From Affinundibacterium fentianense (lineage in GTDB: Bacteria; Pseudomonadota; Gammaproteobacteria; Burkholderiales; Burkholderiaceae_D), in NCBI RefSeq assembly GCF_018139545.1, contig NZ_JAGSPJ010000001.1, forward strand, positions 1,046,664 through 1,110,663: a DNA stretch of 64,000 nt. Reading direction: 5' to 3'. Under the pieces are notes generated by a model. It was not told the DNA's origin and ran no database searches. It saw only the letters and a program-made list of their open reading frames with translations. Below are positions 18,854 to 28,654 of this stretch, one piece after another (within the stretch, counting starts at the first letter, position 1; each line of letters begins with the position of its first letter). The position numbers were made by a program, and so were the translations under genes.

Positions 18854-20644
18854 TTAAAACTGCTCATTACCCAAAGCCAACACACCCGCACTGCCGTCAA
18901 CGATAGAAGAACGCAATCCCGTCGCAGCACTTAGTACATGATCAGCAAAGAATCGTGCTGTCGCCAGTTTGGCTTGATTAAAGCTGGTATCCCCTTCGCC
19001 CGCTTGCAATTTTTGCTGTGCGATTTTCGCGGCGCGAGCTAATTGCCAGCCACCGAACACGACACCAGCTAATTTCAAGTAAGGTACACTTCCTGAAAAT
19101 ACCGCTTTGATGTCTGACTTAAAGTTGGCAACCACGAAGTTGACCACCTCATCCAATGCCGTTGCGCCGAGCGCCAATTGCTTAGCGATAGCCTGCAAAT
19201 CGACATTACTGCTTGCAGCCAATTCTGCTTGCGTTGCACGAATTTGTGCGATGAAGTTTTTAGCAACCGCACCGCCATCACGTGCTGTTTTACGGCCGAC
19301 TAAATCATTCGCCTGAATCGCCGTTGTACCTTCGTAAATCGTCAGAATCTGTGCGTCACGATAGTATTGCGCTGCACCTGTTTCTTCAATAAAGCCCATA
19401 CCACCATGCACTTGCACGCCCGTTGATGTCACATGCAAAGACATCTCGGTCGACCAACCTTTAACGATAGGTACCAAATATTCGTAGGCAGCTTGATTTT
19501 GTTTGCGTACCACTTCATCTCTCGCATGATGCGCTTTGTCACTCATCGCCGCAGCGACATAAGCCAAAGCACGTGCGCCTTCAATTTGCGCGCGCATGGA
19601 CATCAACATACGACGCACGTCTGGGTGATTAATAATTGCAACAGGACCTGGAGAACCAGCCAAGTCACGTGATTGCACGCGATCTTTGGCATAAGACACC
19701 GCTTTTTGATAAGCACGTTCTGCCACCGCAATACCTTGCATACCAACGCCAAAGCGTGCGGCATTCATCATGATGAACATGTATTCGAGGCCGCGGTTTT
19801 CTTCGCCCACTAAAGTACCAATCGCGCCGCCATTATCACCAAATTGCAATACACAAGTTGGGCTGGCTTTGATACCAAGTTTATGTTCAATAGAGACACA
19901 ATGCGCATCGTTACGCGCACCTAAACTACCGTCAGCATTGACCAAGAATTTCGGCACGATAAACAGGGAGATACCTTTGACGCCTTCTGGCGCATCTGGC
20001 GTGCGAGCCAATACCAAGTGCACGATATTTTCTGCCATATCGTGTTCACCATAAGTGATGAAAATCTTCGTACCGAAAACTTTATACGTGCCATCACCTT
20101 GTGGCACGGCGCGTGTACGCACCATCGCCAAATCAGAACCAGCCTGCGGCTCAGTCAAATTCATCGTACCTGTCCACTTACCAGACACCAAGTTTTCAAG
20201 GTAAGTTGCTTTGTCGGCCTCACTACCTGCTGTCAACAAAGCTTCGATCGCGCCATCGCTCAACAAGGGGCACAAAGCAAACGACAAATTCGCTGCATGC
20301 AACATTTCTATGCACGGTGTCGCCACCAATTTTGGCAGGCCTTGGCCACCGAATTCTGTAGGATGCTGCACACCTTGCCAGCCGGCTTCGGCAAACATCT
20401 TAAATGCTTCTTTAAAGCCTTTAGTCGTAAATACCTGGCCGTCTTTCCAATAGCTTGGCTCTTGATCGCCCGCCCAGTTCAATGGGGCAATGACTTCACT
20501 GGTAAAGCGTGCGTTTTCTTCGAGTACCGCTTCTACGGTTTCAATCGTCGCGTCTTCGCAGCCAGGCAAGGCATTTACTTCATTTAAGCCAGCCAATTCG
20601 TTCATCACGAACAGCATGTCTTTAATTGGCGCTACATAACTCAT
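18854..20644 (-). CDS. Acyl-CoA dehydrogenase (596-residue, C-terminal-extended type)
   Basis: A flavoprotein that introduces the 2,3 double bond into an acyl-CoA and passes electrons to ETF. It has the N-terminal helical domain, the middle domain with MNLTEPQAGSDLAM and FVTYGEHD-like FITYGEHD, and the C-terminal domain with QILTIYEGTTAIQAN, where the Glu is the expected catalytic base. The extra C-terminal part of about 130 residues is the 'acyl-CoA dehydrogenase C-terminal domain' found in the 600-residue subgroup that includes DmdC. Chain-length specificity is not predictable. GGAG lies nine bases before the start. etfA and etfB are directly upstream on the same strand. Confidence 0.93.
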   Translation of the reverse strand: MSYVAPIKDMLFVMNELAGLNEVNALPGCEDATIETVEAVLEENARFTSEVIAPLNWAGDQEPSYWKDGQVFTTKGFKEAFKMFAEAGWQGVQHPTEFGGQGLPKLVATPCIEMLHAANLSFALCPLLSDGAIEALLTAGSEADKATYLENLVSGKWTGTMNLTEPQAGSDLAMVRTRAVPQGDGTYKVFGTKIFITYGEHDMAENIVHLVLARTPDAPEGVKGISLFIVPKFLVNADGSLGARNDAHCVSIEHKLGIKASPTCVLQFGDNGGAIGTLVGEENRGLEYMFIMMNAARFGVGMQGIAVAERAYQKAVSYAKDRVQSRDLAGSPGPVAIINHPDVRRMLMSMRAQIEGARALAYVAAAMSDKAHHARDEVVRKQNQAAYEYLVPIVKGWSTEMSLHVTSTGVQVHGGMGFIEETGAAQYYRDAQILTIYEGTTAIQANDLVGRKTARDGGAVAKNFIAQIRATQAELAASSNVDLQAIAKQLALGATALDEVVNFVVANFKSDIKAVFSGSVPYLKLAGVVFGGWQLARAAKIAQQKLQAGEGDTSFNQAKLATARFFADHVLSAATGLRSSIVDGSAGVLALGNEQF

Positions 20645-20687
20645 ACAGTCTCCAATATTTCAAATCATTCTTTTGCTCAGATAACCA

Positions 20688-20725
20688 AAGGGCGCAGAGA
20701 ATTCGGATGATTTCCCTGCGCCCTC
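20688..20725 (-). terminator. Hairpin between etfA and the acyl-CoA dehydrogenase gene
   Basis: GGGCGCAG (20690-20697) and CTGCGCCC (20716-20723) form a perfect 8-bp stem. There is only a short T run after it on the minus strand (TTTGGTTAT), so it may be a weak terminator or an mRNA-stabilising element. Confidence 0.5.
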
Positions 20726-20780
20726 TACGATCGATGATTCTCGCGAATCGAAAATCAACACATCAATGTGTAGCTAGCGC

Positions 20781-21710
20781 TTAGCCTAACTCTGTCACCA
20801 ACTGTGGCACGATTTCGAACAGATCGCCGACGATACCGTAATCGGCAACAGAGAAAATTGGCGCTTCTGGATCTTTGTTGATTGCCACGATGGTTTTAGA
20901 ATCTTTCATACCAGCCAAATGCTGGATCGCGCCTGAAATACCAACCGCGATGTACAGCGTTGGTGCAACGATCTTACCTGTTTGACCGACTTGCCAATCG
21001 TTAGGCACATAGCCAGCGTCCACCGCCGCGCGAGATGCACCCATCGCTGCGCCGAGTTTGTCTGCCAATGGCTCCAGCACTTTGAATGCGTCGGCAGAAC
21101 CCATACCGCGACCACCAGAAACGATAACTTTTGCCGCTGTCAATTCTGGACGATCAGATTTTGCAACTTCACGAGAAACGAAGGCAGACTTACCGCTATC
21201 GGCTACCGCAGCCACAGATTCCACCGCTGCAGAACCACCTGTTGCAGCTGCATCAAAACCAGTTGTACGAACTGTGATTACTTTGATGGAATCTGTCGAT
21301 TGCACAGTAGCGATCGCGTTACCAGCATAGATTGGACGTTCAAATGTATCAGCAGATTCCACTTTCGTGATTTCGGAGATTTGCGCGACGTCGAGTTTGG
21401 CTGCAACGCGTGGCAAAATGTTTTTGCCATAGGCGGTTGCTGGCGCCAAGATGTGTGTATAGCCAGACGCAATCGTCAAGACTTGCTCAGCGACGTTTTC
21501 TGCCAAGCCTTCAGCGAAATATGCTGCGTCTGCGTGCAGAACTTTACTCACGCCTGCAATTTGTGCAGCCGCTTGCGCAGCAGCGCCCGCATTGTGACCA
21601 GCAACTAATACATGTACGTCACCACCGCATTTCGCAGCAGCAGTAACTGTGTTCAAGGTACTTCCCTTCAAGGAAGCATTATCGTGTTCAGCGATGACGA
21701 GTGTAGTCAT
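20781..21710 (-). CDS. etfA: Electron transfer flavoprotein subunit alpha
   Basis: A 309-residue FAD-binding subunit that accepts electrons from acyl-CoA dehydrogenases and passes them to ETF-quinone oxidoreductase. The C-terminal FAD domain has [15 protein letters not shown] and [20 protein letters not shown] with [20 protein letters not shown]. The frame is open to 21740 but the ATG at 21710 ([10 protein letters not shown]) gives the family N-terminus and has GGAAA upstream. It lies 91 bp after etfB and upstream of its likely partner dehydrogenase. Confidence 0.96.
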   Translation of the reverse strand: MTTLVIAEHDNASLKGSTLNTVTAAAKCGGDVHVLVAGHNAGAAAQAAAQIAGVSKVLHADAAYFAEGLAENVAEQVLTIASGYTHILAPATAYGKNILPRVAAKLDVAQISEITKVESADTFERPIYAGNAIATVQSTDSIKVITVRTTGFDAAATGGSAAVESVAAVADSGKSAFVSREVAKSDRPELTAAKVIVSGGRGMGSADAFKVLEPLADKLGAAMGASRAAVDAGYVPNDWQVGQTGKIVAPTLYIAVGISGAIQHLAGMKDSKTIVAINKDPEAPIFSVADYGIVGDLFEIVPQLVTELG

Positions 21711-21801
21711 GATGTTTTCCACTAGTTTCCGCAAATTCACAAATGAATTTGCTTAAAAATTTGATTGAAATGAATAAGGAAAAAGTTTTCAAATAAAAAA
21801 T

Positions 21802-22554
21802 TTAGCCAATCACTTTGGCTTCGTTTTTCAATTTGCTGACTAAAGTCGCAACGTCAGGCACGATAATGCCGGCAGAACGTTTTGCTGGCTCTGCGACTTT
21901 CAAAGTCTTGATGCGAGAAGTCACGTCCACACCCAAATCGGCGGGCTTAACGTTATCCAAAGTTTTCTTTTTCGCTTTCATGATGTTTGGCAAAGTCACA
22001 TAGCGTGGCTCATTCAAACGCAAATCCGTCGTGATGATTGCTGGCAAAGTCAGGCTCAAAGTTTCCAAGCCGCCATCCACTTCGCGTGTCACTGTCGCCT
22101 TACCGTCTGCGACCACGACTTTAGAAGCGAAAGTCGCTTGTGGCCAGCCCAACAAGGCCGCCAACATTTGACCAGTTTGATTGCAATCATCATCGATTGC
22201 TTGCTTGCCCAATATGATCAATTGTGGTTGCTCTTTGTCAGCCAAAGCTTTCAATAGCTTTGCAACTGCCAATGGTTGCAACTCTTCATCCGTTTCAACC
22301 AAAATACCGCGATCAGCACCGATCGCCATCGCTGTACGCAAGGTTTCTTGGCATTGCGCAACACCGCAAGAAACAGCGACAACTTCCGTGACTGCACCAG
22401 CTTCTTTTAAGCGGGTCGCTTCTTCCACTGCGATTTCATCGAATGGATTCATAGACATTTTGACGTTCGCTACATCAACGCCAGAACCATCGGATTTGAC
22501 GCGGACTTTAACGTTATAGTCAACCACGCGCTTAACTGGTACTAAGACTTTCAT
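21802..22554 (-). CDS. etfB: Electron transfer flavoprotein subunit beta
   Basis: A 250-residue subunit that binds AMP and, with EtfA, forms the soluble electron carrier between acyl-CoA dehydrogenases and the respiratory chain. It starts [19 protein letters not shown] at 22554; the longer open frame to 22653 has no support. The ETF-beta signature [11 protein letters not shown] and the recognition-loop region [28 protein letters not shown] are present. A palindrome about 170 bp upstream (22724-22737) is a candidate operator for the etfB-etfA-acyl-CoA dehydrogenase group. Confidence 0.96.
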   Translation of the reverse strand: MKVLVPVKRVVDYNVKVRVKSDGSGVDVANVKMSMNPFDEIAVEEATRLKEAGAVTEVVAVSCGVAQCQETLRTAMAIGADRGILVETDEELQPLAVAKLLKALADKEQPQLIILGKQAIDDDCNQTGQMLAALLGWPQATFASKVVVADGKATVTREVDGGLETLSLTLPAIITTDLRLNEPRYVTLPNIMKAKKKTLDNVKPADLGVDVTSRIKTLKVAEPAKRSAGIIVPDVATLVSKLKNEAKVIG

Positions 22555-22723
22555 AGTTTTGCCTTTACTGTGCTTACTAGGATAAAAAACGGATAATAAA
22601 ACAAAAAAATTCTGCTGCAGGTTCACATTTGAATTGCATGAAACCATATGCAAATAAATTCAAATTGACGTAAACGTAAACCATCTGATTATAGATGTTA
22701 ACAGGAAACGCGTCTGCTTTTTT

Positions 22724-22737
22724 AGAACGTTCGTTCT
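22724..22737. promoter_or_regulatory. Palindromic operator-like site upstream of etfB
   Basis: AGAACG-TT-CGTTCT is a perfect 6-2-6 inverted repeat. This size and AACG/CGTT core are typical of TetR-family operators. TetR regulators of fatty-acid degradation (FadP, PsrA, LiuQ classes) are known in proteobacteria; which one, if any, binds here is unknown. Confidence 0.5.
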
Positions 22738-22790
22738 TTTTTATAAAAACCGATGAATTACTCTATGAAATAATCTGATTTCGATAAAAA

Positions 22791-22817
22791 AAAACCACAA
22801 AAACATTTGTGGTTTTT
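22791..22817 (-). terminator. Rho-independent terminator after the TusA-like gene
   Basis: AAAACCACAA and TTGTGGTTTT form a 10-bp stem. On the minus strand nine T follow. It lies about 90 bp past the stop codon of the TusA-like gene and just upstream of the etfB control region. Confidence 0.8.
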
Positions 22818-22908
22818 ATATTTTTTAAGAAATATCGCGACGACTTGTCACAAAATTCAGTACAAAAATTGTCAGTATCGAACTATCAAAGCGATCCTAG
22901 CTTAAACT

Positions 22909-23136
22909 CTATTTGCGCTTCAAGAAATATTCAAATTCATTGCTTACTTCTAGATGCGACAGTAATTCATTGCCAGTTTGTTTTGAAAAAGCCTTAAAGT
23001 CGCGCACTGAACCAGGATCAGTTGCAATAACGCGCAAAACTTCACCCGTAATCATTTCTGACAATGCCTTTTTAGCCTTTAAGATTGGAAGCGGGCAATT
23101 GAGGCCACGTGCGTCCAGTTCTCTATTAAATTGCAT
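22909..23136 (-). CDS. TusA/SirA family sulfur-carrier protein
   Basis: A 75-residue cytosolic protein with the TusA-family CPxP motif in LDARGLNCPLPILKAKKAL (Cys at residue 14), followed by GEVLRVIATDPGSVRDF. TusA-type proteins carry persulfide sulfur for tRNA 2-thiouridine and other sulfur transfers. Which pathway this one serves is not clear because no tus genes are nearby. It is a small, single-gene unit downstream of alaS on the same strand (268-bp spacer). Confidence 0.88.
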   Translation of the reverse strand: MQFNRELDARGLNCPLPILKAKKALSEMITGEVLRVIATDPGSVRDFKAFSKQTGNELLSHLEVSNEFEYFLKRK

Positions 23137-23404
23137 AATTTTCCTTGAGGCAAGAAAATAAATTAAACCTATTTTTCAATAAACCAGCCAACTGCTTAAA
23201 TCCGTTTGCTGAAACATTATGCAGGGAATTCTACCGCAATTTTCATTTTTTTGTGCAACGCAACAAGCAAAATCACTTTTTCTTTCGTCAAATACGACTT
23301 CAGAAAAATTTTATACAACGAAAGAATATATCTTTCCCTTATTACAACGAAGGAGTCACAAAAAACCGATCCCTCGTTGGCACGCACTTAAAACCAGACT
23401 CTTA

Positions 23405-26017
23405 CTATAGCTTTGCACTCAACCAAGCTGGCACCGCTGCCAGGGCAACAGGCAAGCCTTCCGGATTAGTACCTCCGGCCTGCGCCATGTCAGGACGACC
23501 GCCACCTTTACCACCGACTTGTTGTGCAACAAAGTTCACCAGATCACCGGCTTTGACTTTGGAAGTGCAATCGGCACTCACACCAGCCGTTAAACTCACC
23601 TTGCCATCAATCACAGACGCCAATACAACGACCGCCGTTTTTAATTGATCTTTCAGGCGTGTAACAGAATCGCGCAAAGCATTCGCATCAGCACCATCTA
23701 AAGTCGCTACTAAAACTTTTACGCCATTGATATCCTGCGCTTGCGACAACATCGCATCAGCTTGATTCGCAGCTAATTTTGATTTCAATGCAGCGACTTC
23801 TTTTTCCAACGACTTCATTTGTTCTTGCCATTGGTTTAAGCGCGCAGCGATATCTTCTGGCTGCACTTTCATCGTTGCCGCTACTTGGCTGATGCTCGCG
23901 TCCATGTTTTGGACCAAATTAAACGCCACTTCGCCCGTCACTGCCTCGACACGACGAATGCCGGCCGCAATACCGCCTTCGCCAACAATCTTAAATAAAC
24001 CAATATCACCAGTACGATGCACGTGCACACCGCCGCACAACTCGCGTGAGGTACCTATATCTAACACACGCACCTCATCGCCATATTTTTCACCGAACAA
24101 AGCCATTGCACCGTGTTTTACCGCATCATCAAACGACATCAATTGCGCTTGCGTCGCCACGTTCGCCAAGATTTCTCGATTGACGATCGTTTCAACCTGA
24201 CGAATTTCTTCGGCAGTCATCGGGGCATTATGGCTAAAGTCGAAACGTGTTTTTTCGGCATCAACCAAAGACCCTTTTTGTGCCACATGCGCGCCCAATA
24301 CTTCGCGCAAAGCTTTGTGCATCAAATGTGTTGCGGAGTGATTACGAATCGTATGAGTGCGCATTACTTTGTTGACTTGTGCGCTGACGGCATCGCCAAC
24401 CGCCAAACTACCTGCACTCAAAGTGCCATGATGACCAAATACATCAGCTTGAATTTTCTGTGTATCGACAACCTCGAAACTAACACCACTTGCTGTTTGC
24501 AACACACCGGCATCACCACATTGACCGCCTGATTCTGCGTAGAACGGTGTCACATCCAAGACCACGATCGCCGCTTGGTTCGCTTCAATTTTTTGTACCG
24601 CTGCACCATCGACATACAAAGCAATCACTTTACTGTCGTAGCTCAATTGCTCGTAACCGACAAACTTCGATTTCGCACCGTTATACTCAATTGCTGTGTT
24701 CATTTTGAACTTGCCAGCCGCACGTGCCATTTGTTTTTGGTTCGCCATCGCTGCGTCGAAACCTGCTTCATCGAGCACCACACCACGTTCGCGGCAGATG
24801 TCGGCAGTTAAATCCAATGGGAAACCGTAGGTATCATACAAAGTGAAAGCTGTGGTGCCGTCGAGGTTTTTGCTGTCTTTTGCCAGTGCCGCTTCCAAGA
24901 TCTTCATGCCGTGTTCCAGCGTTTCGCCGAAGCGCTCTTCTTCTTGCTTGATGACTTGTGCAACACGTTCACCGGCTTCCGCCAATTCAGGATAAGCCAC
25001 ACCCATTTCTTTGACCAAATCAGCAACCAGCTTGTAGAAGAATGGCTTGGTTTGGCCGAGCTTGTGTCCGTGACGCAAAGCGCGACGTGTGATACGGCGC
25101 AGTACATAGCCACGACCTTCGTTACCCGGAATGATGCCGTCAACAATCAAGAAACCTGCGCAGCGAATATGATCAGCGATCACTTTCAAAGAGTTATTGT
25201 TCAAATCAGCGCAACCGGTTTCACGCGCTGCTGCTTTGATTAAAGCCTGGAAAGTATCGATTTCGTAGTTGGAATGCACATGCTGCAAGACCGCTGCAAT
25301 ACGTTCCAAGCCCATGCCCGTGTCGACGCATGGTTTTGGCAATGGATGCAAGACGCCTTGTTCATCTTTATTGAACTGCATGAAAACGAGGTTCCATACT
25401 TCGATAAAGCGATCACCGTTTTCCTCAGGAGAACCTGGAGGACCACCCCAGATTTCTGGACCGTGGTCATAGAAAATTTCACTGCAAGGCCCACAAGGAC
25501 CGGTGTCTGCCATTTGCCAAAAGTTATCCGATGCGTAACGCGCACCTTTGTTATCGCCGATACGGATAATGCGCTCGACTGGCACACCAATCTCATCTTT
25601 CCAGATGTTGTAGGCTTCATCGTCTTCTTGGTAGACCGTGACCGTCAATTTGTCTTTTGGCAAACCGTAGACGACGGTCAACAATTCCCATGCATAGTTG
25701 ATCGCATCACGTTTGAAGTAATCACCAAACGAGAAGTTACCCAACATTTCAAAGAAAGTGTGATGACGCGCGGTATAACCTACGTTTTCCAAATCGTTGT
25801 GCTTACCGCCAGCACGCACACTGCGCTGCGCTGTGGTTGCACGGCTATAGTTACGCTTATCTTGACCCAAGAACACGTCTTTAAACTGCACCATACCGGA
25901 GTTGGTAAACAACAAAGTCGGGTCATTGCCAGGGATTAAACTGGAAGAACGGACGATGCTATGCCCTTTGGATTCAAAGAATTTAAGGAATTTTTCGCGA
26001 ATTTCTGACGAGTTCAT
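23405..26017 (-). CDS. alaS: Alanyl-tRNA synthetase
   Basis: This 870-residue class II synthetase charges tRNA-Ala and edits mischarged Ser or Gly. The order is: aminoacylation domain ([20 protein letters not shown], class II motif 2 around [13 protein letters not shown]), tRNA-recognition domain, editing domain with zinc-binding [11 protein letters not shown] and [13 protein letters not shown], and the C-terminal coiled coil and DHHA1 domain ending [16 protein letters not shown]. The length and all motifs are complete. Confidence 0.98.
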   Translation of the reverse strand: MNSSEIREKFLKFFESKGHSIVRSSSLIPGNDPTLLFTNSGMVQFKDVFLGQDKRNYSRATTAQRSVRAGGKHNDLENVGYTARHHTFFEMLGNFSFGDYFKRDAINYAWELLTVVYGLPKDKLTVTVYQEDDEAYNIWKDEIGVPVERIIRIGDNKGARYASDNFWQMADTGPCGPCSEIFYDHGPEIWGGPPGSPEENGDRFIEVWNLVFMQFNKDEQGVLHPLPKPCVDTGMGLERIAAVLQHVHSNYEIDTFQALIKAAARETGCADLNNNSLKVIADHIRCAGFLIVDGIIPGNEGRGYVLRRITRRALRHGHKLGQTKPFFYKLVADLVKEMGVAYPELAEAGERVAQVIKQEEERFGETLEHGMKILEAALAKDSKNLDGTTAFTLYDTYGFPLDLTADICRERGVVLDEAGFDAAMANQKQMARAAGKFKMNTAIEYNGAKSKFVGYEQLSYDSKVIALYVDGAAVQKIEANQAAIVVLDVTPFYAESGGQCGDAGVLQTASGVSFEVVDTQKIQADVFGHHGTLSAGSLAVGDAVSAQVNKVMRTHTIRNHSATHLMHKALREVLGAHVAQKGSLVDAEKTRFDFSHNAPMTAEEIRQVETIVNREILANVATQAQLMSFDDAVKHGAMALFGEKYGDEVRVLDIGTSRELCGGVHVHRTGDIGLFKIVGEGGIAAGIRRVEAVTGEVAFNLVQNMDASISQVAATMKVQPEDIAARLNQWQEQMKSLEKEVAALKSKLAANQADAMLSQAQDINGVKVLVATLDGADANALRDSVTRLKDQLKTAVVVLASVIDGKVSLTAGVSADCTSKVKAGDLVNFVAQQVGGKGGGRPDMAQAGGTNPEGLPVALAAVPAWLSAKL

Positions 26018-26274
26018 AGGTTTTATAAAGGTAAAGGTCGTGCAAAAAGTAAGAGTAACCTTTGATTATACGTGAAGAAGTGCGCTTTGATTGCGTTCAA
26101 ACGAAATTCCGATTATCCATATAAGAGAGAACTCAGGTCTACGAACACTTTTTGTCGAATTCAAGCATCTTCGCCAAAATCCCAGACCACCCAAAACTAT
26201 ATCTTAGAGGGTGTAACGCAAACTATCATTGAAGTTGCAAAACTAGAAAATCAAGAAAGTTCATTCGCTAGGAT

Positions 26275-27063
26275 CTAGCGGTACTCTCGCAACACTTTTG
26301 GCAAGCTGCCATTCTTCATGCCACGTTGAATTGCAAGGTCAATTTTATTCATCACGTCTTGGAAGTGATTCTTTGAACTCGCAAAGTGAATCGTATCGTA
26401 GAACATAGGATTCTGAGAAATATTGAATTTTCTTCCAGAAAAATCAGGATCATTAAATTCAGTGATCGTTTGACGATGTAAGACCTCTTCGGCCTGCTCG
26501 CGCGACAACTCTTGTCGAACGGGAATCAACATAACCGAATTTTTCTGTGCGATCAGTTTCTTGAATCGCTCTTGGATAGTGAGAAAATCTTCCTGAACAA
26601 CGAACAATTGATTACGTGCACGTTCAAATTCGATCCCATGACTGATCCCCAGTGAGCTAATTACTATTTTCCCTTTTAGGTCATTGAGCTCGGCAAGGTT
26701 TCCACTGTTGGGACCATAGGAGATTGCCCAAATATTGAGAGTAATCACAGGGACTGAGAATCGGTATGATTCAAGCCGTTCAGTTGACTTTGAAAAGCCG
26801 TATAAAATACCATTTCCCTGTTTGACTTCAATTTGAGCCCGTTTCCAAGGCAAATAAACAATCGAAAATTTAATCTTGGTCTCACGTTGAATATAGCGCA
26901 ACACACTTTCAATTTGAGGCGTAATGGGGATTTGTATGCCTTTGACATCCAAATTTTCTGGTAGGAAAAGTTTGACGCCGCGTCCATCATTTGCTTGCGA
27001 AACTTGAGCAAAAAGAAACATCGCAAGACACATCACCGCCCGAAGAATTCGACCAGAAAACAT
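26275..27063 (-). CDS. Periplasmic solute-binding-like protein (SBP family 3 type)
   Basis: A 262-residue protein with a signal peptide (cleavage after VSQA-N near residue 24). The body has IQIPITPQIESVLRYIQRE, YLPWKRAQIEVKQGNG and a C-terminal DLAIQRGMKNGSLPKVL, which match the extracellular solute-binding family 3 pattern common as orphan genes in betaproteobacteria. No transporter permease or ATPase is adjacent, so it may be a sensor-like or orphan binding protein. The substrate is not predictable. Confidence 0.75.
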   Translation of the reverse strand: MFSGRILRAVMCLAMFLFAQVSQANDGRGVKLFLPENLDVKGIQIPITPQIESVLRYIQRETKIKFSIVYLPWKRAQIEVKQGNGILYGFSKSTERLESYRFSVPVITLNIWAISYGPNSGNLAELNDLKGKIVISSLGISHGIEFERARNQLFVVQEDFLTIQERFKKLIAQKNSVMLIPVRQELSREQAEEVLHRQTITEFNDPDFSGRKFNISQNPMFYDTIHFASSKNHFQDVMNKIDLAIQRGMKNGSLPKVLREYR

Positions 27064-27334
27064 AGGTAAATTTTAGTTCATACTTAATTATATAAGTATG
27101 AATGGTTTTTCGACTTTATTGAATGAAATATTTCCTTGTGGAACCTTTTAATTTAAGGTGACATACAAAGTGTTTGATTTTAGTCAAACCATTTCATTGA
27201 TTTAATTCACTAGGGTGTAGAAAATTACAATACTTCCATGCTAAGACGTGCTGACGTGACTTCATTTTGAGGGCACAATTGAGGTCACATCAGCAAGGCA
27301 CATTTTCGCTTTTTATTCCGAAATTACTGCGAAA

Positions 27335-27652
27335 TTATTGCGAAGTCCGTTCGTTATGCTTTTTTTGATAAATTTTTCGGCTCGCTCGATTTTCCTCAGC
27401 ATGTAACTTTGCGCGTTCAGCTGCAGTCACAACGCCGTCTGACTTCGCTGCACGCTTATCAGCTTGAATCTTTGCCTCCCTCATTTCCAAATTAGCCGTT
27501 TCTCTTGAAGTTAATTCACCCGATTGCACACCTTCTGCAATTCTCTTCTGTTGATTAATTTGGCGCTGACGAACGTTGGGTGTCGCGGTCGTTTGCGCAA
27601 ATGCAGGGATTGCAATTGCGATTGAAACTAAAGTTGCTAATAATTTCGTCAT
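27335..27652 (-). CDS. Small secreted charged protein
   Basis: A 105-residue product with a signal peptide (MTKLLATLVSIAIAIPAFAQ, cleavage after AFA) and a mature part rich in Arg, Lys, Glu and Gln. The mature part begins TTATPNVRQRQINQQKR and has SGELTSRETANLEMREAKI and GVVTAAERAKLHAEENRAS. This looks like a pair of helical repeats with a 'G-x-L-T-x-x-E' turn, a pattern I associate with a small periplasmic family in Burkholderiales of unknown function. GGGA lies seven bases upstream of the ATG at 27652, so that start is preferred over the ATG at 27658. Confidence 0.75.
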   Translation of the reverse strand: MTKLLATLVSIAIAIPAFAQTTATPNVRQRQINQQKRIAEGVQSGELTSRETANLEMREAKIQADKRAAKSDGVVTAAERAKLHAEENRASRKIYQKKHNERTSQ

Positions 27653-27861
27653 TTTCATTTCCCATCAAAAAATTAGATTGAATCGATTGCGAACAACTGT
27701 TGATAAATCACTGGCGAGCAAATCGCTCGTAGCACTATAACGCCAGAGACCACCGCCAGATGACTGATTTCTTGTAAGCAAGGTAAGCATTTGTAACGAA
27801 AAACGAAGCTTTACTTTTGTTTGCGGAATACTCAAAGTTGAATCAGCAAAGATATGTTGCC

Positions 27862-28605
27862 TTAATCAAAGCTTGCATCAAAAAGATCTAATCTGTCGGT
27901 ACAAAAACCATCCACCCCCCAACTGCTTATTTCATGCGCACGCTCAACTTCGTTGACGGTATAGCAAAACAAGCCGAAGCCCCTATCCTTAATTTGTTTC
28001 GCCCAATTTGCTGTCAAGTGCTGCTGATTTGTATGCAAGGCAATGGCACCCGTTTTTTCTATCTGCACTCGCCAATTCGGACTGAATTCGTCCAATAGTA
28101 AGCCACGCGGAATGTCGGGTGCTTGCCGTTTCGCTGCCATCAAGGCACTTTCAGAGAAAGAAGAAAAAAGCGGTGCCTGAGCAGTCGAATCAAACTGTTG
28201 CAACCAAGTTTGCGTCAATTCCGCCACGACTTCACCTGTCTCTACTTCATAGCCGGGTGCTGGTTTGATCTCGACGTTCATCCAAATGCCCTTTTCTCGG
28301 CAGTATTTAAAAATATCTTCATACAATGGAACACGCACATTTGCGTAACGCGCATCAAACCAAGAACCCGCATCCATTTCTATCAATGTTCTCGCGAATG
28401 TACTGGACACTGTACCAACTCCAGCAATAGTTCGACCGAAATCAGGATCGTGCATGAGCACTGGAACACGATCTTTTGATAACATCACATCAAACTCAAC
28501 AGCGCGAAAGCCATGTTCATAGCCGTATTGCATTGCCACCAAGGTATTTTCCGGAGCAAAAATTCCAGCGCCACGGTGAGCAACGACTTTTGGATAGGGC
28601 CACAT
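27862..28605 (-). CDS. ugpQ: Glycerophosphodiester phosphodiesterase
   Basis: A 247-residue TIM-barrel enzyme that hydrolyses deacylated phospholipids (glycerophosphodiesters) to glycerol-3-phosphate and an alcohol. Catalytic motifs are HRGAGIFAPENT near the N-terminus, VEFDV, MHDPDFGRT and NVEIKP. There is no signal peptide, so it is cytosolic, like UgpQ. GAAGGAG sits five bases before the ATG at 28605. The gene is divergent from the CaiB-type gene with only 49 bp between starts. No ugp transporter genes are adjacent. Confidence 0.9.
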   Translation of the reverse strand: MWPYPKVVAHRGAGIFAPENTLVAMQYGYEHGFRAVEFDVMLSKDRVPVLMHDPDFGRTIAGVGTVSSTFARTLIEMDAGSWFDARYANVRVPLYEDIFKYCREKGIWMNVEIKPAPGYEVETGEVVAELTQTWLQQFDSTAQAPLFSSFSESALMAAKRQAPDIPRGLLLDEFSPNWRVQIEKTGAIALHTNQQHLTANWAKQIKDRGFGLFCYTVNEVERAHEISSWGVDGFCTDRLDLFDASFD

Positions 28606-28654
28606 AAACACTCCTTCAAAGCAGAATCGGACAAATTTCAGGCTTACAGCATAT

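Noticed and set aside
26072-26278. 68-codon plus-strand frame between alaS and the solute-binding gene
   Set aside because: No ribosome-binding site, no family pattern, and it runs into the convergent gene.
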